Notes: a model not told the origin generated them from the sequence alone. A stretch of DNA of 64,000 nucleotides from an uncultured beta proteobacterium (GCA_903885665.1 CAISJL010000091.1:58198-122197); one strand, 5' to 3'; positions 8,988 through 18,964 are shown, counted from the stretch's first letter. A program made the numbers and translations.

Positions 8988-10682
8988 ATGTTGATTTTGA
9001 TCCGTAGAGTAAAATTAAATATTACTGCATCCATAGTCATGGGGGTTGTGACGTTGATGTTGAACCCGTCTATCGTTCTAGCCGATCCGCTATCAGAAAT
9101 TAGTGCGCAAGCCGAAGGGGGGGCAGGAGAAATTGCGTTACAGCGGATCGCGCGTGAGCAACCGCCAATAGCGCATTCGACCTGGTCCAAATGGGAGCGC
9201 CTGCGAATTCAGATTCTGAGTCAGCAGGAGCGTAATCACGACATCGTGGAGCGCGTTATAGCGTGGCCGGCTGCTGTTGAATTAGCCCCCGAAGTGTTCG
9301 CGCAAGCAGCGCAGGCCGCTTCGACTTTGGGTGATTGGCCGCGTGTTAAACACTTTGCCGCACAGGCGTTGTGGCTAGGTCAGTTAGACCTGCCAACGGT
9401 AAAGTTATTACGCGTACTAGTGATTGCCAGCCAAGCGCAGAGCGCCCAAGGTCGAGATGCATATTTGAGTATGTTGCGATACGAGCAAGATTACGGCAGC
9501 GCCGATGCGGTATTGACTGAGCGTTTTGTGAATATGCTTCTGGATAATGGTTTGATCAGTGAAGCAGTGCTGTGGTTAGGTCGATTAAATGAGCGCTCAC
9601 CTGCTGCGATTCGCCTGCGCGTCTACACTGGCGTGATTACACCACAGGCGGCTGTTGTAGATATTAGACGTCAATTAAGTCAAGCGCCTTTGACGCGTCA
9701 CGCTAGCTGGTGGACATTAATGTTGGAGCTTGCAGCCAGGCACCCAAATGAATTGTTACGAGTCGAAGCGTTGGAGCACTTGTTGCATTATCAAGCCATG
9801 AAAGATGGGCGAGAGATTCGCCAAACGGCGACCCAGCTGTGGCAACTCTACGATCAACAAGCATTGATTGTGGCCAATGCTCGACAACTGCTCATGGGAG
9901 ATGAGGTGCAGTGGCTTACTGATGCTAGAGGGCAAAACGGTAATCTAGAATCACGAATCATTTGGGCTTATTTAGCAAGACGTGCACAGTCGCAAGACGT
10001 TCAAAAAGCTGCTCAGCAAAGCCTCGCCGAACGCCATATCGCGATGGGTTTGACCAATACGAGTATTCGCTTGTTTGATAGCCTAATGGCGCCACAACAA
10101 GTGCATGAAAATGCACGTTATGTATTGGGCGAAGGCGCAAACGCGGTTGGCGATGGTGTCACTACATTGCGCTATTGGCAGCAGCTACCCCCGCCAGAAA
10201 AAATGAATACAGCGAACTGGCAATTAAGAATTGCGCAAATTGCAATTTCGGTTAGGAATATTGAAGCCGCTAAACAAGCCACACAATTGTTGAGCGTGGA
10301 TCCGCTGTTGTTGAAAGCCGACCAAGATAGTGTGCTCAAGCTGGCGCAGCAGCTATTAGATCAAGGCATGGATGAGTTAGCAGAAAAACTTCTAATATCG
10401 CTATTGACTAATGTGCAGGAGCGACAATTACCTCAATTCATGTGGACGCTAGCTCGGACCGCTCAGGCCCAGGGGCAATGGGAGCGTGCAGGTGATTTAT
10501 ATATGCGGGTGGCGGTGATGAAACAAGCGCCACTGGAGCTCATTGAGGAGGCGCGTCTGCAAGCGGGCAATCTGTTCGCTAAGTTGGGCTTCATTGCCGA
10601 TAGTCAGCGTCAATTTAAGTGGTTGATTACCCATAGCAAAGATCCGGTGCGATTAAATATAGCAAAGAGAGCACTTAATTAG
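8988..10682 (+). CDS. Exported helical-repeat (TPR-like) protein of unknown function
   Basis: About 564 residues from the ATG at 8988. A signal peptide is visible: basic RRVKLN, a hydrophobic core, then IVLA before the mature ADPLSE. The rest is almost entirely amphipathic helix with Ala/Leu/Gln-rich pairs resembling degenerate tetratricopeptide repeats, clearest near the C-terminus (ARTAQAQGQWERAGDLYMRVA, then a partner helix). Such periplasmic repeat proteins usually scaffold complexes, but no partner gene is adjacent: rplS lies upstream behind a terminator and a suyA-like gene lies downstream beyond a 390-base gap. I do not recognise the family. A TTG at 8967 would lengthen the product by seven residues and is less likely. 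Confidence 0.8.
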   Translation: MLILIRRVKLNITASIVMGVVTLMLNPSIVLADPLSEISAQAEGGAGEIALQRIAREQPPIAHSTWSKWERLRIQILSQQERNHDIVERVIAWPAAVELAPEVFAQAAQAASTLGDWPRVKHFAAQALWLGQLDLPTVKLLRVLVIASQAQSAQGRDAYLSMLRYEQDYGSADAVLTERFVNMLLDNGLISEAVLWLGRLNERSPAAIRLRVYTGVITPQAAVVDIRRQLSQAPLTRHASWWTLMLELAARHPNELLRVEALEHLLHYQAMKDGREIRQTATQLWQLYDQQALIVANARQLLMGDEVQWLTDARGQNGNLESRIIWAYLARRAQSQDVQKAAQQSLAERHIAMGLTNTSIRLFDSLMAPQQVHENARYVLGEGANAVGDGVTTLRYWQQLPPPEKMNTANWQLRIAQIAISVRNIEAAKQATQLLSVDPLLLKADQDSVLKLAQQLLDQGMDELAEKLLISLLTNVQERQLPQFMWTLARTAQAQGQWERAGDLYMRVAVMKQAPLELIEEARLQAGNLFAKLGFIADSQRQFKWLITHSKDPVRLNIAKRALN

Positions 10683-11073
10683 ACGGCATTTTTCAAAAAC
10701 GCTGAGGTAATAACCATGGGTGGTATTAATCCAACGGATACGATAATGCACGGTTATGTTGTGATAGCTAAAGGCAACACCTTGGATATGTAATGCAGGT
10801 TGATGCGCTTCCTTGTAGAGATGCGGCGCTTGCGTGTCCGATAGCCAAGGTGGTAGTAATGGATAAGCGGACAGCCATAGCAGGATTAGCCTAGCACGTT
10901 TGCTTAGAGTCCATATAGGCTATCTGGTTGACTTGGGGCTGCGGCCGCGGGTAGCATCAATAAAAGAACTGGTAGTGTATATGAAGCATTGAGAATAAGC
11001 GGTGCGGTTTAAAAGCGATGAGTTCAAATCATCGAATTGTTGAGTAAATAGCGCATTTATAATGGGAGGTAAA
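10683..11073. other. Intergenic region with no recognised gene
   Basis: About 390 bases without a convincing reading frame of 60 codons. A 25-codon ORF at 10716–10793 has GAGGT upstream but no recognisable product. GGGAGG at 11064–11069 is the ribosome-binding site of the following gene. The promoter of the suyA-like cluster presumably lies here, but no clear -35/-10 pair was identified. Confidence 0.5.
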
Positions 11074-11355
11074 ATGATTCATTTATTAGTGCATGATAAG
11101 CAAGATACCGTCGGTGTTGCAGTGATTGAAGGCATTATTGCAGGACAAGAAATGACGGGTTGGGTGATGGAAGATGACTCCACTATTACTGTGACTGCTA
11201 AGAGTGATATACCGATAGGGCATAAGGCAGCAATTCGTGATATCAAATCTGGCGATACCATTATTAAATACGGGTTTGATATTGGAAAGGCTGTTGCTGA
11301 TATTCATGTAGGTGAACATGCGCATGTTCACAATATTAAAACCAAGCGTTGGTAA
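11074..11355 (+). CDS. suyA: SAF-domain subunit of a UxaA-type lyase, probable (2R)-sulfolactate sulfo-lyase small subunit
   Basis: A 93-residue protein consisting of one SAF domain (about residues 10–80), the fold of the N-terminal part of altronate dehydratase UxaA. Stand-alone SAF subunits paired with a separate UxaA-core subunit occur in sulfolactate sulfo-lyase SuyAB and in some sugar-acid dehydratases. The start is the ATG at 11074, five bases beyond GGGAGG. The partner gene begins about 110 bases downstream on the same strand, followed by a Bug receptor and an Ldh2-type dehydrogenase. SAF-subunit identity is secure; the sulfolactate assignment is an inference from the pair and its neighbours. 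Confidence 0.65.
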   Translation: MIHLLVHDKQDTVGVAVIEGIIAGQEMTGWVMEDDSTITVTAKSDIPIGHKAAIRDIKSGDTIIKYGFDIGKAVADIHVGEHAHVHNIKTKRW

Positions 11356-11469
11356 TCGCATCACAGGTATCCTCTAAGAGGATTGTTGGTGAATAGAACA
11401 TGCAGTATTCAATGGACGTTTGGTGATATACGATCGTCTAATCACTTTTATCTATCATGAGGTTTAAAT

Positions 11470-12639
11470 ATGATTAATAGTAAAACAACGTTTTGGGGTT
11501 ATCGCCGTGAAAATGGTCGCGTCGGCGTGCGTAATCATGTGATTATTTTGCCGGTAGATGATTTGTCCAATGCCGCTGCAGAAGCAGTTGCGCATAGCAT
11601 ACCCGGGGCGATGGCAATACCACATCCCTATGGCCGCTTACAGTTTGGTGCTGACTTAGATTTGCATTTTAGAACCTTGATTGGTGCAGGATCTAATCCG
11701 AATGTGGCTGCTGTTGTAGTGATTTGTATTGAAGAGGGTTGGGCTAAACGAGTCGTTGATGGCATTGCCAAAACGGGCAAACCAGTCACTGGCTTTGGCA
11801 TTGAATTGCATGGTGATCACAACACGATTATGCGTGCTTCAAAAGTGGCTAAAGAATATGTGCAGTGGGCCTCGGAGTTGCAACGCGTTGAATGCCCAAT
11901 TAGCGATCTATGGGTCTCAACTAAGTGCGGCGAGTCAGACACCACCTCAGGTTGTGGTTCTAATCCCACCGTTGGTAGTGCCTTTGACAAGATGGAACCT
12001 TTGGGCATCACCATGTGCTTTGGTGAAACGACTGAAATTACCGGTGGCGAGAATATTGTGGCGGATCGTTGCGCAACTCCTGAAGTGCGCAAGCAATTCA
12101 TGGCAATGTTTGATCGCTACCAGGCAGTGGTTGAAAAGAATAAGGTCGATGACTTATCTGATTCGCAACCCACTAAAGGTAATATTGCTGGTGGTTTAAC
12201 GACCATTGAAGAAAAGGCGCTGGGTAACATTCAAAAAATTGGTAAAAAATGTAAAGTGATTGGGGTGCTAGACAAAGCCGAAGAGCCAACAAAACCTGGC
12301 TTGTGGTTTATGGATTCATCATCGGCCGCCGCAGAGATGGTGACCTTGTGTGCTGCATCTGGTTTTGTGGTTCATTTATTTCCAACAGGTCAGGGCAATG
12401 TAATTGGTAATCCCATTATTCCAGTAGTCAAACTTACTGCAAATCCACGCACTGTACGCACCATGAGCGAACATGTTGACTATGATTGTTCGGGCTTGTT
12501 ACAACGAGAGAAGAACCTAGACCAGACAGGTGATGAGTTGATTGATGTCATGCTTCGCACCTGTAATGGACGTTTGACTTCAGCGGAAGCTTTGGGGCAT
12601 CGTGAATTTGTTATGACTCGTCTCTACGAAAGCGCTTAA
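11470..12639 (+). CDS. suyB: UxaA-family lyase large subunit, probable (2R)-sulfolactate sulfo-lyase SuyB
   Basis: A 389-residue UxaA C-terminal-type protein that begins directly in the catalytic core ([12 protein letters not shown]) and lacks the fused SAF domain, which is supplied by the small gene upstream. Conserved elements include [33 protein letters not shown] with cysteines likely used for metal binding, [12 protein letters not shown] and [13 protein letters not shown]. Known SuyB proteins are about 390 residues and, with SuyA, split (R)-sulfolactate into pyruvate and sulfite in the cytoplasm. Similarity to SuyB is judged from memory of the family, so a related sugar-acid dehydratase remains possible. 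GAGG precedes the ATG. Confidence 0.7.
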   Translation: MINSKTTFWGYRRENGRVGVRNHVIILPVDDLSNAAAEAVAHSIPGAMAIPHPYGRLQFGADLDLHFRTLIGAGSNPNVAAVVVICIEEGWAKRVVDGIAKTGKPVTGFGIELHGDHNTIMRASKVAKEYVQWASELQRVECPISDLWVSTKCGESDTTSGCGSNPTVGSAFDKMEPLGITMCFGETTEITGGENIVADRCATPEVRKQFMAMFDRYQAVVEKNKVDDLSDSQPTKGNIAGGLTTIEEKALGNIQKIGKKCKVIGVLDKAEEPTKPGLWFMDSSSAAAEMVTLCAASGFVVHLFPTGQGNVIGNPIIPVVKLTANPRTVRTMSEHVDYDCSGLLQREKNLDQTGDELIDVMLRTCNGRLTSAEALGHREFVMTRLYESA

Positions 12640-12659
12640 TTTTAGTGTTTCCTAGATAT

Positions 12660-12695
12660 ACAAACGCTACTACAGTCATCATGGGTAGCGCTTGT
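12660..12695. terminator. Imperfect hairpin after the suyB-like gene
   Basis: An 11-bp stem with one mismatch (ACAAACGCTAC against GTAGCGCTTGT) and a 14-base loop begins 21 bases after the stop codon. No T-run follows, so it may be a pause, an mRNA-stability hairpin or a weak terminator separating the lyase genes from the Bug receptor. Confidence 0.35.
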
Positions 12696-12857
12696 AATTG
12701 CAATCTAATCTTTTTAGTTGGACTTGCTATAGACAGGCCTTATTGGCTTAGTCAATATCATCTATTGATTTAAGAGCCCGTGTAATCTTCAGCTCATGAC
12801 ACGAGATTCAACGTAATAGCCTTAGCATGTGCCAGTATTTATCAAACGGGAGATGTT

Positions 12858-13844
12858 ATGCGTTTTATTTGGAATAGGTCGCTACAGCATGCTGTTGAGA
12901 GTATGTTGGTGGTATGTGGATTGGTATCCATTGTAGCTGTTGCACAAGAGTATCCAACGCGTGCTATTCGTATGGTATTGCCATTTCCTGCGGGTGGCGG
13001 CAGTGACCTAGTGGCAAGAATTATTGCTCAAAAATATGCACAGTTATTGGGTCAACAAGTGATCGTTGACAATCGTGCCGGTGCAAGCGGCAATATTGCA
13101 TCTGAAATTGTCGCAAAAGCGCCGGGTGATGGATACACAATTTTATTTGCAAATTCATCAATGTCGATCAGTCCGGCAATCTATAAGTCTTTATCTTATG
13201 ATCCGGTTAAAGATTTTACAGCAGTGTCTATGGCCTCATCGTACCCCTTCGCTTTAGTCGCTCATCCAGCGTTGCCTGTTAAAAATGTAAAGGATTTGAT
13301 TGCACTAGCCCTAGCGAAACCCAATGCCTTGGATTATTCCTCAGCGGGCACCGGTACGATGTCGCATATGGCGATGGAGATGCTGAGAGTCAAAACCGGA
13401 GCAAATATTACACATTTGCCATATAAAGGCGCATTGCCCTCAACAGTTGCCTTGTTAACAGGTGATTGCCAGGTGTCTTTTGTAGTGATGCCAGTTGCAG
13501 CGCCAAATATCAATGCACAGCGTCTGCGCGGTTTGGGCGTGGCGGCGAAGACACGTGCAGCAATCATTCCTAATGTGCCAACTATGGAAGAGGCTGGTGT
13601 CAAAGATCATGTTGCATTACAGTGGAATGGTTTGTTTGTGCCGTCGAAGACGCCTGCCAATATTCAAGATCGATTGTATCGTGATTGGGTGTTAGCCTTA
13701 AAAGCTCCTGATGTTATACAAAAAATTCGTGCTGAAGGTGCAGAGCCCGTGGGTAATACTACTGCGGAGTTCTCTGCATTTTACAAGGCCGAGACATTAA
13801 AGTGGGCTGATGTTGCAAAGCGATCTGGCACCAAAGTAGATTAA
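12858..13844 (+). CDS. Bug/TctC-family periplasmic solute-binding protein (sulfolactate-cluster neighbour)
   Basis: A 328-residue tripartite tricarboxylate transporter receptor. A signal peptide ends near VAVAQ, followed by the family motif YPTRAIRMVLPFPAGGGSD (beta1 and ligand carboxylate loop) and IVDNRAGASGNIASE. Bug proteins bind carboxylates with aspartate, pyroglutamate or similar ligands and feed TctAB permeases. No TctA or TctB gene is adjacent. Its position between the lyase pair and the Ldh2-type dehydrogenase suggests a ligand related to that pathway, such as sulfolactate or another 2-hydroxy acid; this is inference. GGGAG precedes the ATG. Confidence 0.9.
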   Translation: MRFIWNRSLQHAVESMLVVCGLVSIVAVAQEYPTRAIRMVLPFPAGGGSDLVARIIAQKYAQLLGQQVIVDNRAGASGNIASEIVAKAPGDGYTILFANSSMSISPAIYKSLSYDPVKDFTAVSMASSYPFALVAHPALPVKNVKDLIALALAKPNALDYSSAGTGTMSHMAMEMLRVKTGANITHLPYKGALPSTVALLTGDCQVSFVVMPVAAPNINAQRLRGLGVAAKTRAAIIPNVPTMEEAGVKDHVALQWNGLFVPSKTPANIQDRLYRDWVLALKAPDVIQKIRAEGAEPVGNTTAEFSAFYKAETLKWADVAKRSGTKVD

Positions 13845-13895
13845 TAGATCATCATTTATAAACGTTTATTTTCTAGATCGACTGATGAGCAATTG

Positions 13896-14903
13896 ATGCC
13901 ATATCTATCTTTAGCAGAGCTCACCGATATTGTCGCTCAAGCATTGCGACGTGCAGGCGCCAACCGACACATGGCTTTAACCACCGCCCAAGCGCTAGTG
14001 GTTGCTGAGGCTGAAGGTTTGCCAGGTCATGGGTTATCACGAGTGGCGTTATATGCGCAGCATCTCAAAGAGGGTCGAGCTGACGGGCGGGCGAAGCCGC
14101 GTGTAGTTCGGCGGGTCGGCGCTACCTGCTTAATTGATGCCGGTGGTGGTCTTGCCTTCCCAGCTGCGGTGATGGCAGGTCAAGAAGCGATGAAGCGCGC
14201 CCTACGCTATGGTGTGGCGTATGTGGGTGTCAATAACAGCCACCACTTTGGGGCAGCAGCTTATCATCTTGCACCGCTAGCCGCCGCTAAATTAGTGGGT
14301 ATTGCATTGACCAACTCCCCTGCAGCGATTAATGCTTGGGGTGGACGTCAAGCTTTTTTTGGCACCAATCCGATTGCTGCAATTTTTCCGCGCCGAGATT
14401 TGCCGCCTATCGTGATTGACTTATCCTTGACTGAAGTAACTCGAGGAAAAATTATGTTAATGGCAAAGTCGGGTCAATCGATTCCGCTAGGCTGGGCCGT
14501 AGATCGTGATGGTCAGCCTACAACGGATGCAAAAGCGGCACTTACCGGCAGCCTGACTGCGATTGGCGGAGTCAAAGGCACAGCATTAGCCTTAATGGTG
14601 GAAGTGCTTTGTGTTGCATTAACTGGAGCCGGACTGAGTGTAGAGAATGACTCTTATTTTGAAGCGGGCAGTCGCCCTCGTATTGGACATGGCATACTCG
14701 CGATTAACCCCGCTGCCCTAGCGGGAGCAGATGTTTACTATCACCGTATAGAGGACATGGTGCACGCTATGCTTAAAGATGTCGATGTGCGCTTGCCAGG
14801 TGTACGACGACAGCGCGCTCTGGCCGCCGCTGAGACTGCGGGTATAGAGATCACGGACAGCATGTATGCCGAGCTAAAGTCATTTGCTAAGGCCTCACGT
14901 TAA
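13896..14903 (+). CDS. Ldh2-family NAD(P)-dependent 2-hydroxyacid dehydrogenase (ComC/malate dehydrogenase-like)
   Basis: About 335 residues of the Ldh2/MDH2 (type-2 malate/L-lactate dehydrogenase) family, a fold distinct from classical lactate dehydrogenase. Motifs include GHGLSRVALYAQHL, GVNNSHHFGAAAYHL with the active-site His, LTNSPAAINAWGG and GGVKGTALALMVE. This family contains ComC, (R)-sulfolactate dehydrogenase, which interconverts sulfolactate and sulfopyruvate and in known sulfolactate degraders epimerises the (S) form for SuyAB. The neighbouring suyAB-like pair makes that role attractive, but ureidoglycolate, malate or lactate activity cannot be excluded. A TTG one codon upstream is an alternative start. 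No strong ribosome-binding site is visible. Confidence 0.85.
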   Translation: MPYLSLAELTDIVAQALRRAGANRHMALTTAQALVVAEAEGLPGHGLSRVALYAQHLKEGRADGRAKPRVVRRVGATCLIDAGGGLAFPAAVMAGQEAMKRALRYGVAYVGVNNSHHFGAAAYHLAPLAAAKLVGIALTNSPAAINAWGGRQAFFGTNPIAAIFPRRDLPPIVIDLSLTEVTRGKIMLMAKSGQSIPLGWAVDRDGQPTTDAKAALTGSLTAIGGVKGTALALMVEVLCVALTGAGLSVENDSYFEAGSRPRIGHGILAINPAALAGADVYYHRIEDMVHAMLKDVDVRLPGVRRQRALAAAETAGIEITDSMYAELKSFAKASR

Positions 14904-15048
14904 CACCGTGGTTAAGACTGCAGTTAGGCCTACATTTAGGGTTGCGACTTTATACTGTAAGTAAACCAAGGATTATTTGTGCAGGGTAGTGTAAATTAAT
15001 GGCCTGTGTATTTGCAGTAGCGGTAGTAACTAAGAGAGTAAACATTAA

Positions 15049-16833
15049 GTGAATGCTGTAGAGTTGTTGCGTAGTGTGTTTGGCCATCCAGAGTTTCGTG
15101 GTGCGCAGGCCGATATTGTGAATCATGTTGCTGGTGGTGGTGACGCTTTAGTCTTGATGCCCACTGGTGGCGGTAAATCTTTGTGTTATCAACTGCCCGC
15201 ATTGTTGCGTCCTGGGGTGGCTCTGGTTGTATCGCCATTAATTGCTTTGATGCAAGATCAAGTGGCCGCGCTCACGCAACTCGGGGTGCGAGCTGCAGTT
15301 CTCAACTCAACTTTGGATGCGCGTGCAGTGCATGGCGTAGAGCGTGCATTATGTGCTGGAGAACTGGACTTGCTATATGTTGCCCCCGAGCGCTTGATGA
15401 TGCCTCGCATGCTAGAGTGCTTAGAAAACAGCGAGATTGCATTATTTGCTATTGACGAGGCGCATTGCGTATCACAATGGGGCCATGACTTCCGACCTGA
15501 GTATTTGCAATTGAGTGTATTGCATGAGCGCTTTCCGCAAGTGCCTAGAATTGCGCTTACTGCTACGGCTGATCCGCAAACTAGAACTGAAATTATTCGA
15601 CGCTTAGGCCTTGATGATGCCAGAGTCTTTGTTTCTAGTTTTGATCGTCCTAATATTCGATATACCATCGTTGATAAGGTTGATCCTCGTCAGCAATTAT
15701 TACAATTTATACGAGAAGATCATCCAGGTGATGCTGGAATCGTATATTGTTTATCGCGAAAAAAAGTAGAGGAAACTGCCGCGTGGTTGGTAAGTATGGG
15801 GATTCGTGCTGTGCCCTATCACGCTGGCTTAGAGATGAGCGTACGGATGGCGCATCAAGCACAATTTCAGCGTGAAGAGGGTATTGTGGTAGTAGCAACT
15901 ATTGCATTTGGTATGGGTATTGATAAGCCTGATGTGCGATTCGTTGCGCATTTGGATTTACCAAAGAGCATTGAAGGTTATTACCAAGAGACTGGACGCG
16001 CAGGCCGTGATGGTGCGGCAGCAGATGCTTGGATGGCTTATGGATTAGCTGATCTAGTGCAGCAACGTCGGATGATTGATCAATCTGAAGGCAGTGAGGA
16101 GTTTAGGCGCGTATCGGTTGTGAAGTTAGACGCGCTATTGGGTTTGTGCGAGTCGGCGAGTTGTCGGCGTGTGTTGTTATTAGAGTATTTTGGTGAGGCT
16201 AGTGTGCCTTGTGGGTATTGTGATACTTGTTTGAATCCGCCTGAAATTTGGGATGCAACCGAGGCTGCGCGTAAAGGACTGTCGTGTATCTACCGCACAG
16301 GTCAGCGATTTGGCGTAGTGCATTTGATTGATGTACTGTTAGGTAAAAGCAATGAACGGATTAAACAGTGGGGTCATGATCAATTGACAGTTTTTGGTAT
16401 CGGCCTCGAGCATGACGAGATGACTTGGCGCAGTATATTTCGACAATTGGTGGCAATTGGATATGCACGTCCAGATCATGAAGCGTTTGGAGCACTGCAA
16501 CTAACCGCGAGCAGTCGACCTGTTCTCAAGGGTGAGGCACGAGTAGAATTAAGGCGAGTTGTGGTTCAGCAAGGACGAACTAGTAAGTTGCGTGCGTTAC
16601 CAACAGCGATTAAACCGGCAGATGGTGATTTGTTTGAACGACTCAAGAATTGGCGAATGACGCAAGCGCGTGAGCAAGCAGTTCCAGCGTATGTCATTTT
16701 TCATGATCGTACGCTGGCAGAGATTGCAACGGCTAAGCCTAGTAATTTGCAGGCATTAGCAACCATTGGTGGTATGGGCAGTAAGAAATTAGAGCGTTAC
16801 GGTGCAGAGTTATTGACATTGGTCCGTCAGTGA
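15049..16833 (+). CDS. recQ: ATP-dependent DNA helicase RecQ
   Basis: The 594-residue protein has all RecQ elements in order: motif I MPTGGGKSLCYQLP, DEAH box (IDEAHCVSQWGHDFRPEY), motif V FGMGIDKPDVRFVAH, motif VI QETGRAGRDG, the zinc-binding cysteines (CESASC...CGYCDTC), the RQC winged helix and a C-terminal HRDC domain. It unwinds DNA 3'-to-5' in recombinational repair of gaps and stalled forks. The start is GTG at 15049 with GAGAG upstream. It appears monocistronic, flanked by the Ldh2-type gene and the TauD/TfdA gene. Confidence 0.97.
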   Translation: MNAVELLRSVFGHPEFRGAQADIVNHVAGGGDALVLMPTGGGKSLCYQLPALLRPGVALVVSPLIALMQDQVAALTQLGVRAAVLNSTLDARAVHGVERALCAGELDLLYVAPERLMMPRMLECLENSEIALFAIDEAHCVSQWGHDFRPEYLQLSVLHERFPQVPRIALTATADPQTRTEIIRRLGLDDARVFVSSFDRPNIRYTIVDKVDPRQQLLQFIREDHPGDAGIVYCLSRKKVEETAAWLVSMGIRAVPYHAGLEMSVRMAHQAQFQREEGIVVVATIAFGMGIDKPDVRFVAHLDLPKSIEGYYQETGRAGRDGAAADAWMAYGLADLVQQRRMIDQSEGSEEFRRVSVVKLDALLGLCESASCRRVLLLEYFGEASVPCGYCDTCLNPPEIWDATEAARKGLSCIYRTGQRFGVVHLIDVLLGKSNERIKQWGHDQLTVFGIGLEHDEMTWRSIFRQLVAIGYARPDHEAFGALQLTASSRPVLKGEARVELRRVVVQQGRTSKLRALPTAIKPADGDLFERLKNWRMTQAREQAVPAYVIFHDRTLAEIATAKPSNLQALATIGGMGSKKLERYGAELLTLVRQ

Positions 16834-16900
16834 AATATTGGTATCGGTATTATTTGAGTATTGATTAGGCTGATTAAAATTAAAATGAGGAACTGTAGCG

Positions 16901-17797
16901 ATGGCTATTACAATCTTTCCAGTTACACCGGACTTTGCTGCTGAAATTGGTGATGTTGATTTATCCCAAAAAATATCCGTGTCAGACATGGCGGAGATAA
17001 AAGAGGCGTTTTGGAAGTATTCGGTGTTGGTGTTTCCAGATCAAATACTTACACAGCAACAACAATTGAGTTTTGCTGAACACTTTGGTCCAATAGAGCG
17101 TGAGCGCACGCTTGATCCCAAAGCCACGCCGAGTCGATTTGATGGTGCGTTCTCGGACATTTCTAATTTAACCGCTAGTGGTGAGATTTGGGCTGAGGAT
17201 AGTCGACAGCGCATGTATAAAGCGGGTAATAAGTTGTGGCATACGGATAGCTCATTTAAACGCTTGCCGAGTGTGTGTTCTATGCTTTATGCAACGACAG
17301 TGGTGCCTTTGGGTGGCCGTACCGAGTTTGCTGATCAACGGGCTGCTTATGATGCGTTACCACCAGTGATGAAGCAGCAGTTACAGGGATTAATCGCCGA
17401 ACATTGGATTGCCACATCACGCCGGCGGAGTGGCTTTAGTGAGTTTACCGTAGAAGAACAGCAACGCTTGCCTGCAGTGCCGCAGGCTTTAGTGCGAACT
17501 ATCCCGCAAAATGGGCGAAAATCCTTGTTTGTAGCCTCGCATGCCAGCCGCATCTATGGCATGCCAGATGCAGAAGGTCGTGCCTTGATTGATGATTTAA
17601 TTGCGCATGTGATTCAACGACAATTTGTATACAGTCACCGTTGGCGGCCGAATGAATTAGTGATGTGGGACAACCGATGTACTATGCATCGTGGCACAGA
17701 CTTTGATGATATGCGTTGGGTGCGTGATATGCGCCGCGTTACCGTCAGTGATATTGCCAACTCGTGCGAGCAAGAGGGGCTATCGCTGCCTGTCTAA
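16901..17797 (+). CDS. TauD/TfdA-family Fe(II)/2-oxoglutarate dioxygenase
   Basis: A 298-residue member of the TauD/TfdA family, cytoplasmic oxygenases that couple 2-oxoglutarate decarboxylation to substrate hydroxylation. The facial-triad motif WHTDSSF lies near residue 113, the distal His in CTMHRGT near residue 262, and the 2-oxoglutarate-binding Arg follows in RDMRRV. The overall pattern is nearer to TfdA (2,4-D dioxygenase) and uncharacterised homologues than to taurine dioxygenase; the substrate cannot be assigned. GAGGA precedes the ATG. It converges on a Bug receptor gene on the other strand about 40 bases away. Confidence 0.9.
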   Translation: MAITIFPVTPDFAAEIGDVDLSQKISVSDMAEIKEAFWKYSVLVFPDQILTQQQQLSFAEHFGPIERERTLDPKATPSRFDGAFSDISNLTASGEIWAEDSRQRMYKAGNKLWHTDSSFKRLPSVCSMLYATTVVPLGGRTEFADQRAAYDALPPVMKQQLQGLIAEHWIATSRRRSGFSEFTVEEQQRLPAVPQALVRTIPQNGRKSLFVASHASRIYGMPDAEGRALIDDLIAHVIQRQFVYSHRWRPNELVMWDNRCTMHRGTDFDDMRWVRDMRRVTVSDIANSCEQEGLSLPV

Positions 17798-17835
17798 GCG
17801 CTACCCGCATTATGAACGGCGCCTAGACGTTGACA

Positions 17836-18879
17836 TTAGTCGAGTCGAATCTTGGCCTCGCGCACGACCCGAGCCCAACGGTCGACTTCGGTTTTAATGT
17901 GGCTTGAGAATTGCTCTGGACTGCCGCCCAACGCTTCAATGCCTTCGGCAGTGAAACGTTTGACAACGTCTTGTTGTTGCAATATTTTCATTAACTCGAC
18001 ATTAAGTTTGGTGATAATTTCGCGCGGAGTTTTGGCGGGTGCTAGCGGGCCGAACCAAGTCGTCGACTCATAGCCAGGTACGCCAGCTTCGGCTACGGTG
18101 GGTAGACTCGGTAGAATTTTTAAACGCTTCGTGGAAGCTACAGCAATGCCGCGCATACGACCGGCCTGCACATGTGGATACAAAGGCGGAACACCGGTGA
18201 TAGTGAGCGAGGTTTCACCCGAGATCAAGGAGATAGTCATCGGACCAGTACCGCGATAAGCGATCGACGCGATATCTGTTTTAGTGAGTAACTTAAAGTA
18301 CTCGACAGCCAAATGTGATGCACTGCCAGCACCAGATGAAGCATAGTTGATTTGACCTGGTCGCGATTTGGCCAAAGCAATGAGTTCACGGACCGAACGT
18401 ACCGGCAGTGACGGATGCACAATTAACATATTGGGTACCATCGCAAACAAGATGACTGGTGCAAAATCACGATTGACCTCATAGGGGAGTTTTGGATAGA
18501 GAGCCGGGCCAAAGCCAAAAGTGCCGACATGACCAAAGATTAAGGTATAGCCATCTGCTGGTGATTTCGCCACATGATCTAGACCGATGGTGCCGCCCGC
18601 ACCGGGTCGGTTGTCGACAATCGCTGGTTGACCCCAAGCCTCGCCTAATTTTTGCATCATGATGCGAGCAATGATGTCTGTGCTACCGCCAGGGGCGAAC
18701 GGCACAACTAAGCGGATTTGTTTGCTCGGATAGCTGATAGACGCATCGGTTTGCGCATGTGCAAAGTTTGATAATAGTGTCAACCCGCATGTAACCTTGA
18801 GTAGTGTTATGAGTGATGCCTTGAGTCTGTTAGACCAGATGATGTGGATCATGTGCAATGCATTCTGATGGCGTGACAA
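17836..18879 (-). CDS. Bug/TctC-family periplasmic solute-binding protein
   Basis: A 347-residue receptor with a longer than usual N-terminus: about 40 residues including a hydrophobic segment that ends NFAHAQ, then YPSKQIRLVVPFAPGGSTD and IVDNRPGAGGTIG. Alternative starts inside the leader (for example the Met of MIHIIWSN) are possible. It lies immediately downstream of, and co-directional with, the FMN hydroxy-acid oxidase gene (about 85 bases), so the two may be co-transcribed, suggesting a hydroxy-acid ligand. No TctAB genes nearby. Confidence 0.9.
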   Translation of the reverse strand: MSRHQNALHMIHIIWSNRLKASLITLLKVTCGLTLLSNFAHAQTDASISYPSKQIRLVVPFAPGGSTDIIARIMMQKLGEAWGQPAIVDNRPGAGGTIGLDHVAKSPADGYTLIFGHVGTFGFGPALYPKLPYEVNRDFAPVILFAMVPNMLIVHPSLPVRSVRELIALAKSRPGQINYASSGAGSASHLAVEYFKLLTKTDIASIAYRGTGPMTISLISGETSLTITGVPPLYPHVQAGRMRGIAVASTKRLKILPSLPTVAEAGVPGYESTTWFGPLAPAKTPREIITKLNVELMKILQQQDVVKRFTAEGIEALGGSPEQFSSHIKTEVDRWARVVREAKIRLD

Positions 18880-18964
18880 AGCATTCGTGAGAGTGCTGGG
18901 GTTAATGATGGTTTAAGCTGCTGAAAAGTAAATGAATACCAAATAAGCATGAGGGATCATTCAA

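Noticed and set aside
10716..10793. 25-codon ORF with GAGGT upstream
   Set aside because: Too short to judge, no recognisable sequence or conserved context.
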